Positions 11,101 to 21,845 of a stretch of DNA of 64,000 bases are shown here, one piece after another. The notes below the pieces were generated by a model. It was not told the origin of the DNA, did not search any database, and saw nothing but the letters and a program-made list of their open reading frames with translations. Both the position numbers and the translations under genes were made by a program. This stretch comes from Heliopora coerulea. Lineage: Eukaryota > Cnidaria > Anthozoa > Scleralcyonacea > Helioporidae. The stretch is taken from NCBI GenBank assembly GCA_030142905.1, contig JASJOG010000151.1:382001-446000 (forward strand), in the 5' to 3' direction. Numbering within the stretch: position 1 is the first letter of the stretch; every line of letters starts with the position of its first letter.

Positions 11101-12007
11101 AAATTATGGCCTTTTTGCGTGTACTTTGCTGGGCATTACTATTTGTTCTGAAATTGAGATTCCTGCCTGGATCCTTGCTCGCGACTATATTTAAGCTATT
11201 TTGTTATATATCGTCATATGACAAAAAAATTTGTTTGTATATTGTATTCTTGTTCTTTTTGCTTCAAGAGCAACATACATTCTGTCTTCACATTTGAAGA
11301 CAAATTGGAAAATGATATTGAAGCATAAATCGTAGCACTGCTTGTCGTGGCACTTACTGACAACCAATAAATACCAGTTGAACTCCCATGTGGAAGGTAG
11401 ACAGTTGTTTTAGCATGTATTTATCTCAACATATGGAATAAACGATGTTACCAAGAAATAGCAATGACTGCCCCTTAACATTTTCAAATGGGATTGTTAT
11501 TCCATGTTTTACTTGAGATTAAATGAATGTGGGGTTCATCATCTTTGAAGGTAACATCAGACATTTCTTGACACAATCTGGTGTGTTTGTATACTATCCA
11601 GCATTTGAGCACCTTTGGAATTATTGAGTGAAGTTCACAGTACTCATATTTTTAGGTGGACCAGTTGAAATTCTTCTGATTGAATTTGGATAGCATGAGG
11701 AAGTCTGATGTTATTGTGTATGTAATCTTACATTTTTTTTCAGGGGTAATATGTTATTTGTCTTGGCTGTGATCCTGTATAAATAGATTTTGTTTTGTTT
11801 TGATGAGGTATGTTTGGAATTTTTTATATATCTATGTTTTTTGATTGGTTTGTTTTAAAAAATAAAAAATGTTGGGTTAAATACGATTTTATAAAACACT
11901 TTTCTATGCTGTTTTAAGTGTCATTTTGTATGATAGGCCGTGGATAAATGTGATTGAAATCATGAGAGGAATATGTTAAACCTCTACAGTAACAACAATG
12001 GGACAAA
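11101..12007. other. No gene recognised inside Polinton A
   Basis: This AT-rich stretch lies between the Penelope 3 pair and the first capsid-side gene remnants. Short frames are interrupted and resemble nothing known. Confidence 0.35.
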
Positions 12008-12600
12008 ACTACAAGGCCAGGTAAAGATTTTGATATTATTGTGGAAGATGAGGGAGTTGCTTGTGCTGATTTTATGACAGAATTGGGTAAAGCTTGTAAA
12101 AAAATGGAGAATTGTCAAAGGGAAGCATTGAGTGGTTATTCATTAATGTCTTCATCATCGGAGTCCAAAGAAGAAGAAGGTAGACCATTATTGCTTCAGA
12201 AAACTGAATGATAAACCAAAAAATTAATTTTGGAACAGGGTAAAGTATTGAAAGTGTTTGTGTCACGGAATACTGTAATATATACTAAAGTCCAAAAAGA
12301 TATAGTGGTTGCTGTTATCAAACATATTTGTGATTTGAAACATGAAATGTTTAAGAAATTGGAAGCTGTGATGAAAGAGTACAAGGATTTGGATGCTATT
12401 GAAACTAGGTATATCACTGAAGCATTGAACTGTCATAAGAAGTTGTTGGCTAAGAGAAGAAGACCAAGGAACCAAAAAAAAATAAGAAAATTTGCTTAAA
12501 AGAGCAATCTGGATGTTCCTTTGAATAAATTGTCAAAAGAAAAGCATGAATGGTTAAAGAACAAAACTGATTTGAAAAAGGCTTTCTAATCATGTATAAA
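12008..12600 (+). pseudogene. Acidic/lysine-rich Polinton A protein relic
   Basis: Two consecutive frames can be followed. The first (about 12,010-12,207) is acidic with a serine/glutamate patch (SSSSESKEEE). The second (12,230-12,499) is strongly lysine-rich and predicted helical (VKDLKHEMFKKLEAVMKEYK-like composition) with a basic tail RRRPRNQKK. A further frame continues to about 12,590. The position and acidic start resemble the acidic genes near the left end of Polinton B, but no family was recognised. Confidence 0.35.
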
Positions 12601-12879
12601 TCATGCGATGGATTGTGAATGTTTTATCATGGACGTTTATCATCAAATTTTGGTGTTTGATATTTCAAGATGAGAAGTTTTAACCCTACAACTTTATGAC
12701 CCGTCATTACTGGATTATAGAACATTGACATCATACCTAAGGAAAACAGTGGATTATCAGTATTGCTGTCGTTGATTAAGATATGTCAATAGAAAGGAAA
12801 GTGATGAATTATACAGTGTTGAAGAGGGCATGCAGATTTTCCTGGATATTTTATCCTCCAGTAGCATTGTGGGATATAA

Positions 12880-13122
12880 ATGCACGATTTTGAACAACAA
12901 TTATGCAGACAACTGAATCTGAACAGTGTGAATTTGGAGCTTTTGGGTTGTCCAAAATATGCATTTTTATGTGAAGCATATGAAGTTCCATCTTTAAAGT
13001 GTGGTCCTCATCACCTTTGTTTTGTTGGTCAGTTGGGTGAGAAGAAGAAAAGTGTCACCCACTGTAGCTGTTTTGAAGCTATTTTATTTACCTTATATAT
13101 TTTGAGTTTTTTGACATTGTGA
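12880..13122 (+). pseudogene. Unrecognised cysteine-containing frame, Polinton A
   Basis: The 80-codon open frame contains several cysteines (for example CGPHHLCFVGQLG) and a hydrophobic C-terminus (ILFTLYILSFLTL). It sits among other plus-strand fragments with stops on both sides. It may be part of a longer broken gene with the frames at 13,350 and 14,097. Confidence 0.25.
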
Positions 13123-13349
13123 CTTTTTTTGAACCTTCATTATTTTAATGGATGAAATTAGTCACCAAGCTTTGACAGCCATTTTTGAATATACGCCCTA
13201 CCATTCTGTTTTATGGGAATTGTATTCTACTCATATGACACTGGGTTTGTTAAAACCAAGAATAGTGGGATAAAAACCTGTTTATTTGAGCAAATATTTG
13301 GGGAATTTTTCCCTTAATTATGTTTACAAGGATAAATTTATAATTATCC

Positions 13350-13706
13350 GTGAAAAAATATTTGTTGTACTTTCATGTAACAACTGTTTTTATCAAATAC
13401 CTGCTGATTCAGTATCGAGGTTATGTCAGTGATGTGAAATTTTGTTGTAGACCCAATGTAGTAATGGAAAATAATGATAACAGCTTTTGTCAAAGCTTAT
13501 GTATTCCTGATTATTATAGAGTACATACTAGTATATTTCATGTCGGGTGTGAATTGCCTTGTAATTGCAAACCTGGATTTAACATGATTTTGTATAATAA
13601 ATTTGCACAAACATTTCCTAGTTATTTAACTAATGTGGAGAGTTTAGATTATTGTTTGTATAATTCATTTCCTAAATTACATAAAATTTTGAATGAGGTT
13701 TTTTAA
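13350..13706 (+). pseudogene. Unrecognised cysteine-rich frame, Polinton A
   Basis: The 118-codon frame has cysteine pairs (FCCRP, CELPCNCKPGF) and an aromatic-rich end. It is the longest open stretch in the left half of Polinton A. I do not recognise the domain. Neighbouring fragments in the same direction suggest a decayed longer gene. Confidence 0.3.
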
Positions 13707-14096
13707 TTTGAATTTGACCTGTATATGTTTACTTATGGAGTGGATCAGGAAATATGGTGTCTTGGATAATCCTTTATTTTCTGAAGTACTCCTTAGTATG
13801 ATAAATTGTTCAGTTACAAGAATGTGGGAAATTGTATTATTTTCATAACTGAATTTGCTAAATTTTGCTGTGATGAGGATTTGGGTGAGAATCACTTGAT
13901 ATATAAAATGTTCTGTGGTGCTCATAATAGTAATAAAAATCACTTATAAGAGATCATCTTCATTTTCCAATATTGACTAATGTATATTTTGTTGAGGGTA
14001 GTTTGAATTATTTGAGAAAAAAGAAATGCATAAACATGTGGAAATGTTGAAGGAAGAGAATTGTGTGGGTGTTAATTATGCTTTATCTTCTATTTC

Positions 14097-14650
14097 TTGG
14101 AAGGTAAATCGTGTGAAAAAATGCAAGGATACAGAATAGAAGAATGGTTGCTAAATGAAATGTGTTTCTCACAATCTATTTTAATGGAAACTTGTCAAAA
14201 AATACCACATAAATATTCTGTTTTTAATGAGGTTAGGCATAAAGATTATTATTTTCATTTGGAAATTATATGCCATTTTGTCTATATATATCCTGAGGGT
14301 AGGGTCGATTTGGAATTATTTTTGGAATGTCTGATTCTAATTTGAATAATTATCATTTTTCTGTTCTGCTTCCTCTTTTTGTAAGGAAAAGCGAGCCCGT
14401 CTATTATATAGTGTATGACAAGAAAATGCCAAATCCAGTGAAAAATTATATATGTAGAGCAATTCTAACATTTGTGAAAAATTTTAATATTGTCCAAAAA
14501 CTGGACAGATCCAAATTTATATGAACAATACCTCAAAAATAACGATTTTGAAGTTTTGTCAAGTAAAAAATGTAAAAGTTTATTTGGTGAGATTGATTGC
14601 TTGGATGTTCCAGGTGTAGAGATACGCACCTTAAAAAATTGGTACACCTC
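14097..14650 (+). pseudogene. Unrecognised plus-strand fragments, Polinton A
   Basis: Two overlapping frames (14,097-14,345 and 14,327-14,524) and a further stretch to about 14,640 can be followed with frameshifts. The residues are aromatic and charged, with a segment LPLFVRKSEPVYYIVYDKK. No motif is recognised. This sits immediately upstream of the capsid gene block. Confidence 0.3.
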
Positions 14651-14848
14651 ATGGTTATATTTTTGATCAGGAATGTATTTGGGGATTGGGTTTGTTTTGG
14701 TACAGAATGTTAATTAAAAACACAATCAAGGATAAAAAAAACAATAAGCATGTAAGGTAACAGGTATGGATATAAAGCAAAGGCAAGATTTATCCATACT
14801 CCATTCGTCGTTTATATCTTGGTAGCATTAATACATATATAATTTACA

Positions 14849-14971
14849 ATGTCTACATTGAAAGTATTCAAGCACATAGGATTGGAAAATCTTGCTGAAC
14901 TTGTACAATATAATGATTTGACAGGAAAATTTGTTGCCTACAGAACATTTAACAAGGACACTGCTATTTAA
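14849..14971 (+). CDS. 40-residue open frame before penton relic
   Basis: ATG at 14,849 opens a 40-codon frame (MSTLKVFKHIGLENLAEL at the start) ending TAA at 14,969-14,971. Capsid-block genes of Polintons often include small proteins, but this one is unrecognised and may instead be the N-terminal piece of a broken longer gene. Confidence 0.3.
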   Translation: MSTLKVFKHIGLENLAELVQYNDLTGKFVAYRTFNKDTAI

Positions 14972-15172
14972 AGTGCATAAATTTTTATTGCAATTATTTT
15001 GTAAGTATTAAGAATGAGCATGTTCAGCCAACCCCTGTGTAAGCAGAGAAAATGGCCGTAAAATGACTGTTGTTTGTTTGTTGTAAGAATGAGCATGTTC
15101 GTGCATTGGACTTGGGAAGTATGCATGTGGCATGTGGAAAGAAAAAGTTAAAGAGAACTAATTAACAAGAAG

Positions 15173-15700
15173 ATGTCACAATTTAATGTTAATTTTAAAT
15201 TGAAGAGTAATTATATGGTATATGTGACCTTTTCATACTATTATGAATATTGGACATATCAAACCATACAGACTGGAAATACAGGAACTTTAAATGAATT
15301 TCAAAGAGTTTCTCAGTCATGGGGTAATAAGGACAAAACTCCTGATATTCAAATTAAAGTTATACTTTCATCAAAATTGGCATTCATTTTAGGGTTTAAA
15401 AAAATTATTGGTTTTCACTCAAACCTGTGATGGTAGGAAATCAAATTTTGATGATGGTTATATAGTTGCAGATTGACTGGTTGACAAGAGTGATGGGTTG
15501 AATTTTTTGTACGTGTATTGTGATCAGATTGAACCCATCAAATTTGGGACAGAAACAAGAAAGTTATTATTGACTGTACTGATTTCATGGGACAAACAAG
15601 GTAGCAATAACATAGGGTGTATACCCCGACAAATCTTAATGTAAACTACAAGCCAGTTACCATAATCAATTTGGTATTCGAGTGAAAACTGCCACCAATA
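15173..15700 (+). pseudogene. Penton-like minor capsid protein relic, Polinton A
   Basis: The frame contains ILSSKLAFILGF (about 15,358-15,395) and, after a frameshift, GLNFLYVYCDQIEPIKFG (15,496-15,550). The intact Polinton B penton has ILSSGLSHVLGF and ELNFMNIICDKILPIQMG in the same order. Such LGF and LxFxxxYCDxI blocks are landmarks of Polinton minor capsid (penton) proteins. The N-terminal part differs and stops break the rest. Non-functional. Confidence 0.75.
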
Positions 15701-15760
15701 AGCTTGTTCCTTTTCATTCTGGAAAAGTGATTATTAATACCACAAAAGAATAACACAACG

Positions 15761-16219
15761 ATGTTCAAATTGAGTTTAAAAGAAATTAACATAGAATCTT
15801 ATGAAATTTCATCAGATTTCTTAATCAAAGCAAGGTCAAAAACACTAAAAACAGTGGAGATGGATAATATTCAAGATTCATTCAATCTTTATATTGCATA
15901 AAAAATTTATTTTTCATGATTTAGGAAGAAAGGTGATAAAATCTACCCCCCATCATCTACTAGTAAAATTATTAATATTAAAAATAACCAAAATGCAGTC
16001 CAAGCCATTCTATTCAAGAAACAGTTGTTTGTGGCAATCAATAAGCAAAACGTGGTGAAAAGTTTAAATAAATCTGGAAAACAAGAGTTACCATCATTTA
16101 CGATAGGTGAAAGAGATCTTGGAATTCTTTTTAAGTTACAATTATTATCCACGGTTCAAAAACAGCAAAAAACAATAACATTCTATTTTAAACTTTTTCA
16201 CGATGTCACTGATAGTTGA
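15761..16219 (+). pseudogene. IQDSF-motif capsid-block protein, Polinton A
   Basis: ATG at 15,761 starts a frame with the words MDNIQDSFNLYI, then TAA, and a second frame (about 15,940-16,219) containing QAILFKKQLFVAINKQN and ITFYFKLFHD. The Polinton B protein at 50,168-50,698 has EMSYIQDSFKINYA at the equivalent place and lies in the same slot between penton and major capsid. This is therefore a conserved but unnamed Polinton capsid-block gene, broken here by a stop and a frameshift. Confidence 0.65.
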
Positions 16220-16235
16220 AGATTATATGCAATTA

Positions 16236-16430
16236 TAAAAAGGAGAACGACAAGGACAAGGAGTGGGTAAAAAGAAAATAAAACCGTGCTTGACCCAAGT
16301 GTATGAACATACCAGTGCAGGTACACCACAAAACATGACTCTCCCTGTCAAAGAATTACAACCAGTCCAGAAAAAGCGAAAAAAGACAATTTCACAATGT
16401 AAAAAGCTAATTAAATCACTTTTATCTTAA
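16236..16430 (+). pseudogene. Small basic protein relic, Polinton A
   Basis: An open frame without a clear ATG reads KGERQGQGVGKKKIK and ends in a lysine-rich tail (VQKKRKKTISQCKKLIK). It occupies the same slot as the lysine-rich 49,771-50,058 protein of Polinton B, just before major capsid. It is possibly a DNA-binding virion or scaffold protein. Confidence 0.4.
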
Positions 16431-16464
16431 ATTTCTTTTTATTTTTTAAGGAAGTTGAAAAAAA

Positions 16465-17250
16465 ATGACAGGAAATGTACAAAATATTGCAATGAAACTA
16501 ATCAAAGCTGCTGCTGCTGAAGAAGTTAGGAAAATAAAACTTTGAACAAAGAAAACTAGCAAGAACTTCACAGTCATAATAAATTGTTTGTTGGACCCAT
16601 GGCTATATTTCAGCCAATTCCATTCCCTGACTGCATCTATGATGAAGTCCACAGACAAAATAATAACGAAACTGTAAATCGATATGTCTTTCAAAAATTC
16701 GCTCAATTAGGATCTGTGATTGACTTAAATGACTGTTATTTTTATGGAAAGATACAAATTCAATATAACAATGTAAACATGCATTCCGATAGGTGGTCAA
16801 AACAGATTACTGAAATGGAAGGAGTACCACTCTATGGCCAACATACATAATGTTTATACAAATTATGTGAAAACGTCAGCAAGAGACATCATCTATGAAA
16901 GTAAAGATGTTGAAAATACTAATTGTGGGATTTTGGACACTGCAGGTAATTTTGACAACATTGGTGATGCAAATAACACAGCTGCTAACCTTGGATGAAG
17001 AAAATTAACTGGTCTATTCTCAGCTCCTCAAACACATATTATTATGGATAAATGCAGTAGTACATTCTTTAATGATGGAAACAGTTATTTACCCTCCATA
17101 CATTAATTTAAGTTAAAATTGGTAAGAGCAAGCAACCATGTAATTTTCATGATTGATAAAGGTGGTGGGGGTAATTCTAATTTGACATTGCCAGTACTTA
17201 CGAGCTCAATTTTTAAAAAAAATGAATAAGTTCATCATTCTTTCATGCAG
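16465..17250 (+). pseudogene. Double-jelly-roll major capsid protein relic, Polinton A
   Basis: ATG at 16,465 opens a short frame. After a frameshift the main block (16,584-16,850) includes VIDLNDCYFYGKIQIQYNN, and a later frame carries NCGILDTAGNFDNIGDAN (about 16,920-16,980). These align in order with the Polinton B major capsid blocks IIKLDETHLTSDIAITYDG and AGCTLGWRNMPGLENYLAN. Gene order (penton, IQDSF protein, basic protein, capsid) is also the same. At least three frameshifts or stops are present and the C-terminal half is missing. Confidence 0.65.
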
Positions 17251-17689
17251 TAAATATAAAAAAATAAAGAGAAAAAGGAAACAAGGAAAAGAACTATTTC
17301 AATATGCAATATGGAAAGCAAATCAACCATTCATTCGTGTATATTAAGTCAATCTTAAGATGCAGTCTATGGTCAAGCAAACTTACATATGCATACATTG
17401 TGTCAAATAAAACAACTTCATCTATATTGTCTATTATAACCTGTATTAAACAAGCCACGTGAGATTATTTCAAGAGCACCATGAAACCAGTAGGTACTTT
17501 CTCATAGCAACGTAAATGATATACAGTGTTTGGGACAATTGCATCTATGGTAGTACAATCCACGATGAAATCTTGAAAAGTACTTGCTATTCTACAAATT
17601 AATTTTATTTTCAAATCTAAGATCCTTCACAAAAAATTATACATATATATATATATATATATATATAAGTGAATTTTGCATGATTTCGA
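17251..17689. other. Gene-free stretch with TA microsatellite
   Basis: No coding signal is seen. A (TA)n run of about 25 bases occupies 17,643-17,667. The missing C-terminal half of the capsid relic would be expected here and appears deleted. Confidence 0.4.
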
Positions 17690-17699
17690 TCTCATTCAC

Positions 17700-18445
17700 C
17701 TACTTCTTTGACCTCAGGGTAAATATCAAGAGGGAATAAGGACAACCAGCACACTCAAACTCAAATTTTCCTTTGATTTATCACACCGACATCTAATCTA
17801 ATAATTAATCAGATATTAAAAAAATGAGGTGTAAAAGTAGATACTGTTAATCACAAGAAGTAATGCGGCACCAGCATGGTGGGAAATTATTACTACAATG
17901 CAAGGGAGGAATTGGTGCTGGTTTAATGGCTACGAGTTTAGCATCTCAATTATTTGGTGCTCTATCAAAAGTTACAAATGTTAAAGGTAGCTTTTTGGCA
18001 TAAAGAGAGAACAAAAATACTGGTGTACTATTGAATCTCACACCCTTACTATAAACAGATAAAATTGGTACAAATGTCAAAGTCATGCAAAATGCACACA
18101 GTGTCTTTGAATTAATAAAATTCAATAAAAAATGGTATGTTGTGCAAAACCCTTGTTCACTTATTTTTTCTCTCTTGGGGTAAATATCAAGTAGGAATAA
18201 GGATAACCAGTGCACTTGAACTCGTATTTTCAATTGAATTATCACACCACAAGCTCATCTAATCATCAATCAGATATTAAAAAAGATGAGACAAAAGTAG
18301 ATACTGATAATCACGAAGATTAATGTGGTGCCAGCATCACGGGGGAGGAATTGGCATGGGTTTAATGGCCATGACCTTAGCACCTCAATTATTGGGTGCC
18401 TTATCAAAAGTTATAAATGTCAAAGGAAACCAAAGGGGTTATTGG
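17700..18445 (+). repeat. Tandem duplication carrying two glycine-rich small virion-like ORF relics
   Basis: Two diverged direct copies with a period of about 475 bases (17,700-18,000 and 18,175-18,445) share gggtaaatatcaag and atcagatattaaaaaa words. Each contains a reading frame with GGIGAGLMATSLASQLFGAL or GGGIGMGLMAMTLAPQLLGAL. Glycine-rich heads followed by a hydrophobic helix are typical of the small pX-like virion proteins of Polintons and adenoviruses. Neither copy has a convincing start codon, and the first ends after KGSFLA at a TAA. Confidence 0.55.
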
Positions 18446-18950
18446 TACGCTATTGAAATCTTGCTCTCTCACAGTCTACAACAAAATGGCATACTCGTGG
18501 TGCAATGCACGCACTGCTTTTGAATTAATCAAGGAAAAAAGTGGTCTATTGTACAAATGCGAAGTACATGTTATGAAAAATTACCGAGAAATTACCATGA
18601 AAGATTGGGTGGATCTGCAAACCACCAAGCTATACACATACACAATCGACAACAGCAATGACAATAGCCTGCTAATATATTGCTTAACAAAGCAACAATG
18701 CATACGATTCAGAGGACCAAATCAACAACTACTGGTTTTAACCAAAGAAGCATCAGAAAAAAAACAATAGAAAAATACCATCTGAAACCTGAAGGTAAAT
18801 GTATATTCAATCACATCCTATTTTCTGGTCTATGCATTATGGAAGAACACCATCTACGCTTTGCGTGTCATTTGGAAACAAAAGATATGGTAACATTTTG
18901 CATATATTTAATGATATATACATGTGACAAATTCATCGGACTATAGTTTA
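18417..18950 (+). pseudogene. Unrecognised frames downstream of the glycine-rich repeats
   Basis: Overlapping open frames (18,417-18,770 and 18,680-18,946) encode a mixed-charge segment (KDWVDLQTTKLYTYTIDN) and a second piece in another frame. They may be one gene with a frameshift. No domain was recognised. They mark the end of the plus-strand block; genes beyond 19,060 read on the minus strand. Confidence 0.3.
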
Positions 18951-19060
18951 AAAAATTAGAACAGTATATAGGCTGTACATGTTAATCATTTTACTTTTTT
19001 CAGTATTTTAATCAAACAAGTTAAATCTGTATAAATATTAAAAAAATTTAAAAAATCTTT

Positions 19061-19330
19061 CTATAATTCACCCAATACATTGCATAAATTTCTATGTTTT
19101 GCAACACAATCAACAGGAGTGGTGTAGTTATTTGTCAATAAAGCAATCGATAATTTACCAATCCATCCATTTCTATCTTGAAATGGATGTATCAATTCAA
19201 ATGCACAGTATACGTGAAATGCAATGTCCTCATGTATCCAGTGCTTCCATAAAAGCAGGAACACAATCAGGTGAAACTCACCAATGATCTCTGACTCTGT
19301 GTATGTTTGGCAAAACATCCACGATCATCA
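19061..19330 (-). pseudogene. Fic-domain (AMPylation-type) protein relic
   Basis: The minus-strand frame contains AFHVYCAFELIHPFQDRNGW followed by IGKLSIALL. This matches the Fic-family core, where a helix of type AxxxHxxFExIHPF leads into the HPFxxGNGRxxR catalytic loop. Here the second loop glycine is R, the arginine after NG is W and the last arginine is K, so the nucleotide-binding loop is damaged; the catalytic histidine is kept. Fic enzymes transfer AMP or related groups to target proteins. It is about 85 codons, well short of a full Fic domain. A frameshift separates it from the upstream frame. Confidence 0.5.
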
Positions 19331-19683
19331 CCAATCATAATTATTTGGTGTAAATCATGTGTAAGATCAGACGGTGATGGAAAACAGGAACAAACATTGT
19401 AATTTTCTTGAACATACCTACATGCAGAACAAAACCTTGCACACTTATACCAAAATAACAAATCATTGAGTTCCTCTTCCATTACAACAACATAAAACAT
19501 TCTGTTGCAGTAGTGTACAATCCATGTAGTAAAATAAAATAACATTAATAACCCACTTGATACAATCAATAAATAAATGGCAATTAGGGACATCCAAGTG
19601 GAAGGTGTTCTTTGATGTTTATCTATCTCATTCACCAGATCTTTAGAGCGAGTAATTGAATAATACTTAGTAAATACCATCAT
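19267..19683 (-). pseudogene. Membrane protein frame upstream of Fic relic
   Basis: The 138-codon minus-strand frame has one clear hydrophobic segment (SLIAIYLLIVSSGLLMLFYF) about 30 residues from its start, then an acidic, cysteine-containing tail with SPSDLTHDLHQI. Its C-terminal end overlaps the Fic relic in a different frame, and the TNFR-like gene lies directly upstream on the same strand. It could be the transmembrane and linker part of a protein whose other parts are those neighbours, or a separate gene. Confidence 0.4.
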
Positions 19684-19718
19684 GACAACTATTTATATAC
19701 GAAAAGTTTTCATACTGT

Positions 19719-20043
19719 TCATACATTACATAATTTTTCACAAGAATGTACATAAGTGTTCATATAGTAACCATCACAACATTTTCTGCATTGTCTATTT
19801 TCTTTTTGGCAAAAGATGTACTCCAAATCAGCTACTCCATAGCATTTTTCCTTTGGTTCCAATCCTGAAGGACAAGTTGGACATTTGACACATGCTATCT
19901 GTTTTTTTCTGCAAGTCCTTCCAAACTTTATACTCCCCGTCTTTACACTGGTGTTGATGAATAACTTTACATAATACCACGTTCACAAGGAAAGCAACAA
20001 TCCAAAATTTCAACATAATTTTTTCACTTTCACTTTTCACCAA
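19719..20043 (-). pseudogene. TNF-receptor-like cysteine-rich secreted/ectodomain protein
   Basis: Minus strand. An N-terminal signal-peptide-like segment (MLKFWIVAFLVNVVLC) is followed by QCKDGEYKVWKD. After a frameshift near 19,905 come CVKCPTCPSGLEPKEKC, FCQKENRQCRKCCDGYY and a final SCEKLC. Cysteine spacing of CxxCxxCPxGxxxxxxC and a repeated CxxGYY are characteristic of TNF-receptor cysteine-rich repeats. Large DNA viruses carry such decoy or receptor homologues; finding one in a Polinton is unusual. The frame ends at a TGA (19,719-19,721). The assignment rests on cysteine pattern only. Confidence 0.45.
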
Positions 20044-20059
20044 TAGAAATCATTAAGCC

Positions 20060-20560
20060 CTTTAACTGTTCATTTTTCTCAACTTGCTTAAAAGTAATGG
20101 TCTAAATCAATTGTCATCACCTATTTTTAAACAATTAGTTTTATAATCCAAATAACATGTTTTTCCCACATCATCTTTAGTAAACATTTCTCGATAATCC
20201 CCTTGTGGAAACACAACTGCCAAAGATTATTTATCTCTGTTATGATTACATAATTTCAAAACTAGTTGGTAATCCATCTGTGTCTCATGAACTTCATTTA
20301 TGACTATTGGGCCTTCATATAAATAAGATAAATCCAAAAAACCTATCATGATGCATTCCATGACACCATTGCAATCTCCAGTTGGTAAATAACTATTAAT
20401 TGAATCAGAAGCCATCATAAATCAACAATTTGTCTCCCCTTCAGAATCAAGTTTACCTAATTCATCAATGATATGCAACATTCTTTCATCCAGACAGTCC
20501 TTAGTATATATGAGCATAAAAGGTATCTGATTATCAATAATACCAATCTTTAGTGACATT
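20060..20560 (-). pseudogene. Unrecognised minus-strand gene fragments, Polinton A
   Basis: Consecutive minus-strand stretches (for example MLIYTKDCLDERMLHIIDE and IGFLDLSYLYEGPIVINEV) are separated by stops and one frameshift, suggesting one decayed gene. A weak resemblance in layout to the Polinton B frame near 58,270-58,390 (DERYVHYGYFQIDELG-type segment in an alternative frame) was noticed but is not strong. Confidence 0.3.
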
Positions 20561-21409
20561 TCTTAAATTCCTACAATAAACAAACATAACTTTATTTTCA
20601 CAAAATACACAAAATGTACGGAAAGCTTCATGGGACATGTTTCCCCACCTATCTTCATATGCAAAAAAAAAAATTCTGGTGAAGTAAACACATACACCCA
20701 AAAAACAACTTATCAACATTTTTTTCATAATTTTTTTGACAATGATAAGACTAATAACATTCATAGACAAATGTCTCCCATCCTTGATACTCATGTTCAA
20801 ATTTCATCTCATTTACATATATCAGTTGGATAACAACAAAGCAAATCCTTCAAAAGATATATTCCAACTGCTTTTTTCAATATCCTTGCAATGCAAATAT
20901 CCATAAATCTTCTTTGACCTTGGATCCTTCACAACAACCAATTTTCTCAAAGATGTGTCCTTCAGATAGACAGAACCAACAGTCGTCTTCAAAAATTGAA
21001 AATGTTTCTCTCCTTCCAAAACACTGAATCAAAAATAATTATAACATTCTATGATCATGTTGTCCATACTTTCAAATAAACTGGTAATTTTCTTTGAAAA
21101 TCAATTTTTATACTTAATATTTAACCGATGTTCAAACGGTCACTTGATCAACTTTTGTTACCAACAAAACAATCTAATAGTCGGTAAATATGCCGTTAAA
21201 TTCATCCCTTTGGGGAAACAATATTGATATCCACTATTTAAGGTCGAAAGTCCTCTTTCAAAGATTGTATCGCTCCTTGCTTTTGGTTTTTCAATATGAA
21301 GAACCCAATCTTCAATCTCTTTTCTAGTGACAAGCACTATCATCAACAACCCAATGTTCTGAAAACTTTTCACCAGTTTCTCTATCGTCAAATTCCCAAT
21401 CCATTGCAT
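20534..21409 (-). pseudogene. Unrecognised minus-strand frames, Polinton A
   Basis: Three open stretches (20,534-20,800; 20,822-21,019; 21,158-21,409) run in the same direction with stops between. The first has a hydrophobic start and the segment YEDRWGNMSHEAFRTFCVFC. The last has RSDTIFERGLSTLNSGYQYC. No domain is recognised. They could be pieces of one or two accessory proteins. Confidence 0.3.
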
Positions 21410-21601
21410 TCTTACTTCTACATCATTCCTCTGAACCCACTGCCCAGTCGATTGTTATGCAAATGGGACACCCATTTTGCCAAATATGATCTTACAAATA
21501 ATATTGATCTTGAACTCACAAGTGCCAGATTCAAAGAATAATTAGTCCTCACTCTTCATGAAACTGAACAAAAACAGAAAATAAATTTTATAACAGCTTA
21601 A

Positions 21602-21845
21602 TCAGGAAATCTGATTAACAAGCAAATTGCACACATAAACAAACTTACCAATGAATCCATGATGGGGTATATTTTTTTCTGTAACTCCACCTACCAGCAT
21701 GCTGTTAATTATTATTTTGTAAAAAAATACAAGACCAATCATACCAAAGAATTTTAAAAGAAACCCTCCTTGTTGTCTTCTCACCAAACCAGTACCTATT
21801 TGATAACATTTTCCTGCTAGTCTTCCTCGTTTCCTTTTTTCAAAA
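21602..21845 (-). pseudogene. Small basic glycine-motif virion-like protein (pX-like)
   Basis: On the minus strand a basic head (KRKRGRLAGKCYQIGTG) leads into VRRQQGGFLLKFFGMIGLVF, a QGG turn followed by a hydrophobic helix. The same plan, basic residues plus QRGG or QKGG then a hydrophobic helix, is seen at 22,704-22,937 and at 50,992-51,171. No clean ATG is visible for the basic head. Confidence 0.45.

Noticed and set aside
13350..13706. Polinton A polymerase in the left half
   Set aside because: None of the DFET, SLYPS, NSLWGK or YxDTDS motifs could be found in any frame between 11 and 14.8 kb.
17643..17667. TA run as a possible origin or CRISPR-like repeat
   Set aside because: It is a simple dinucleotide microsatellite without spacers or flanking structure.
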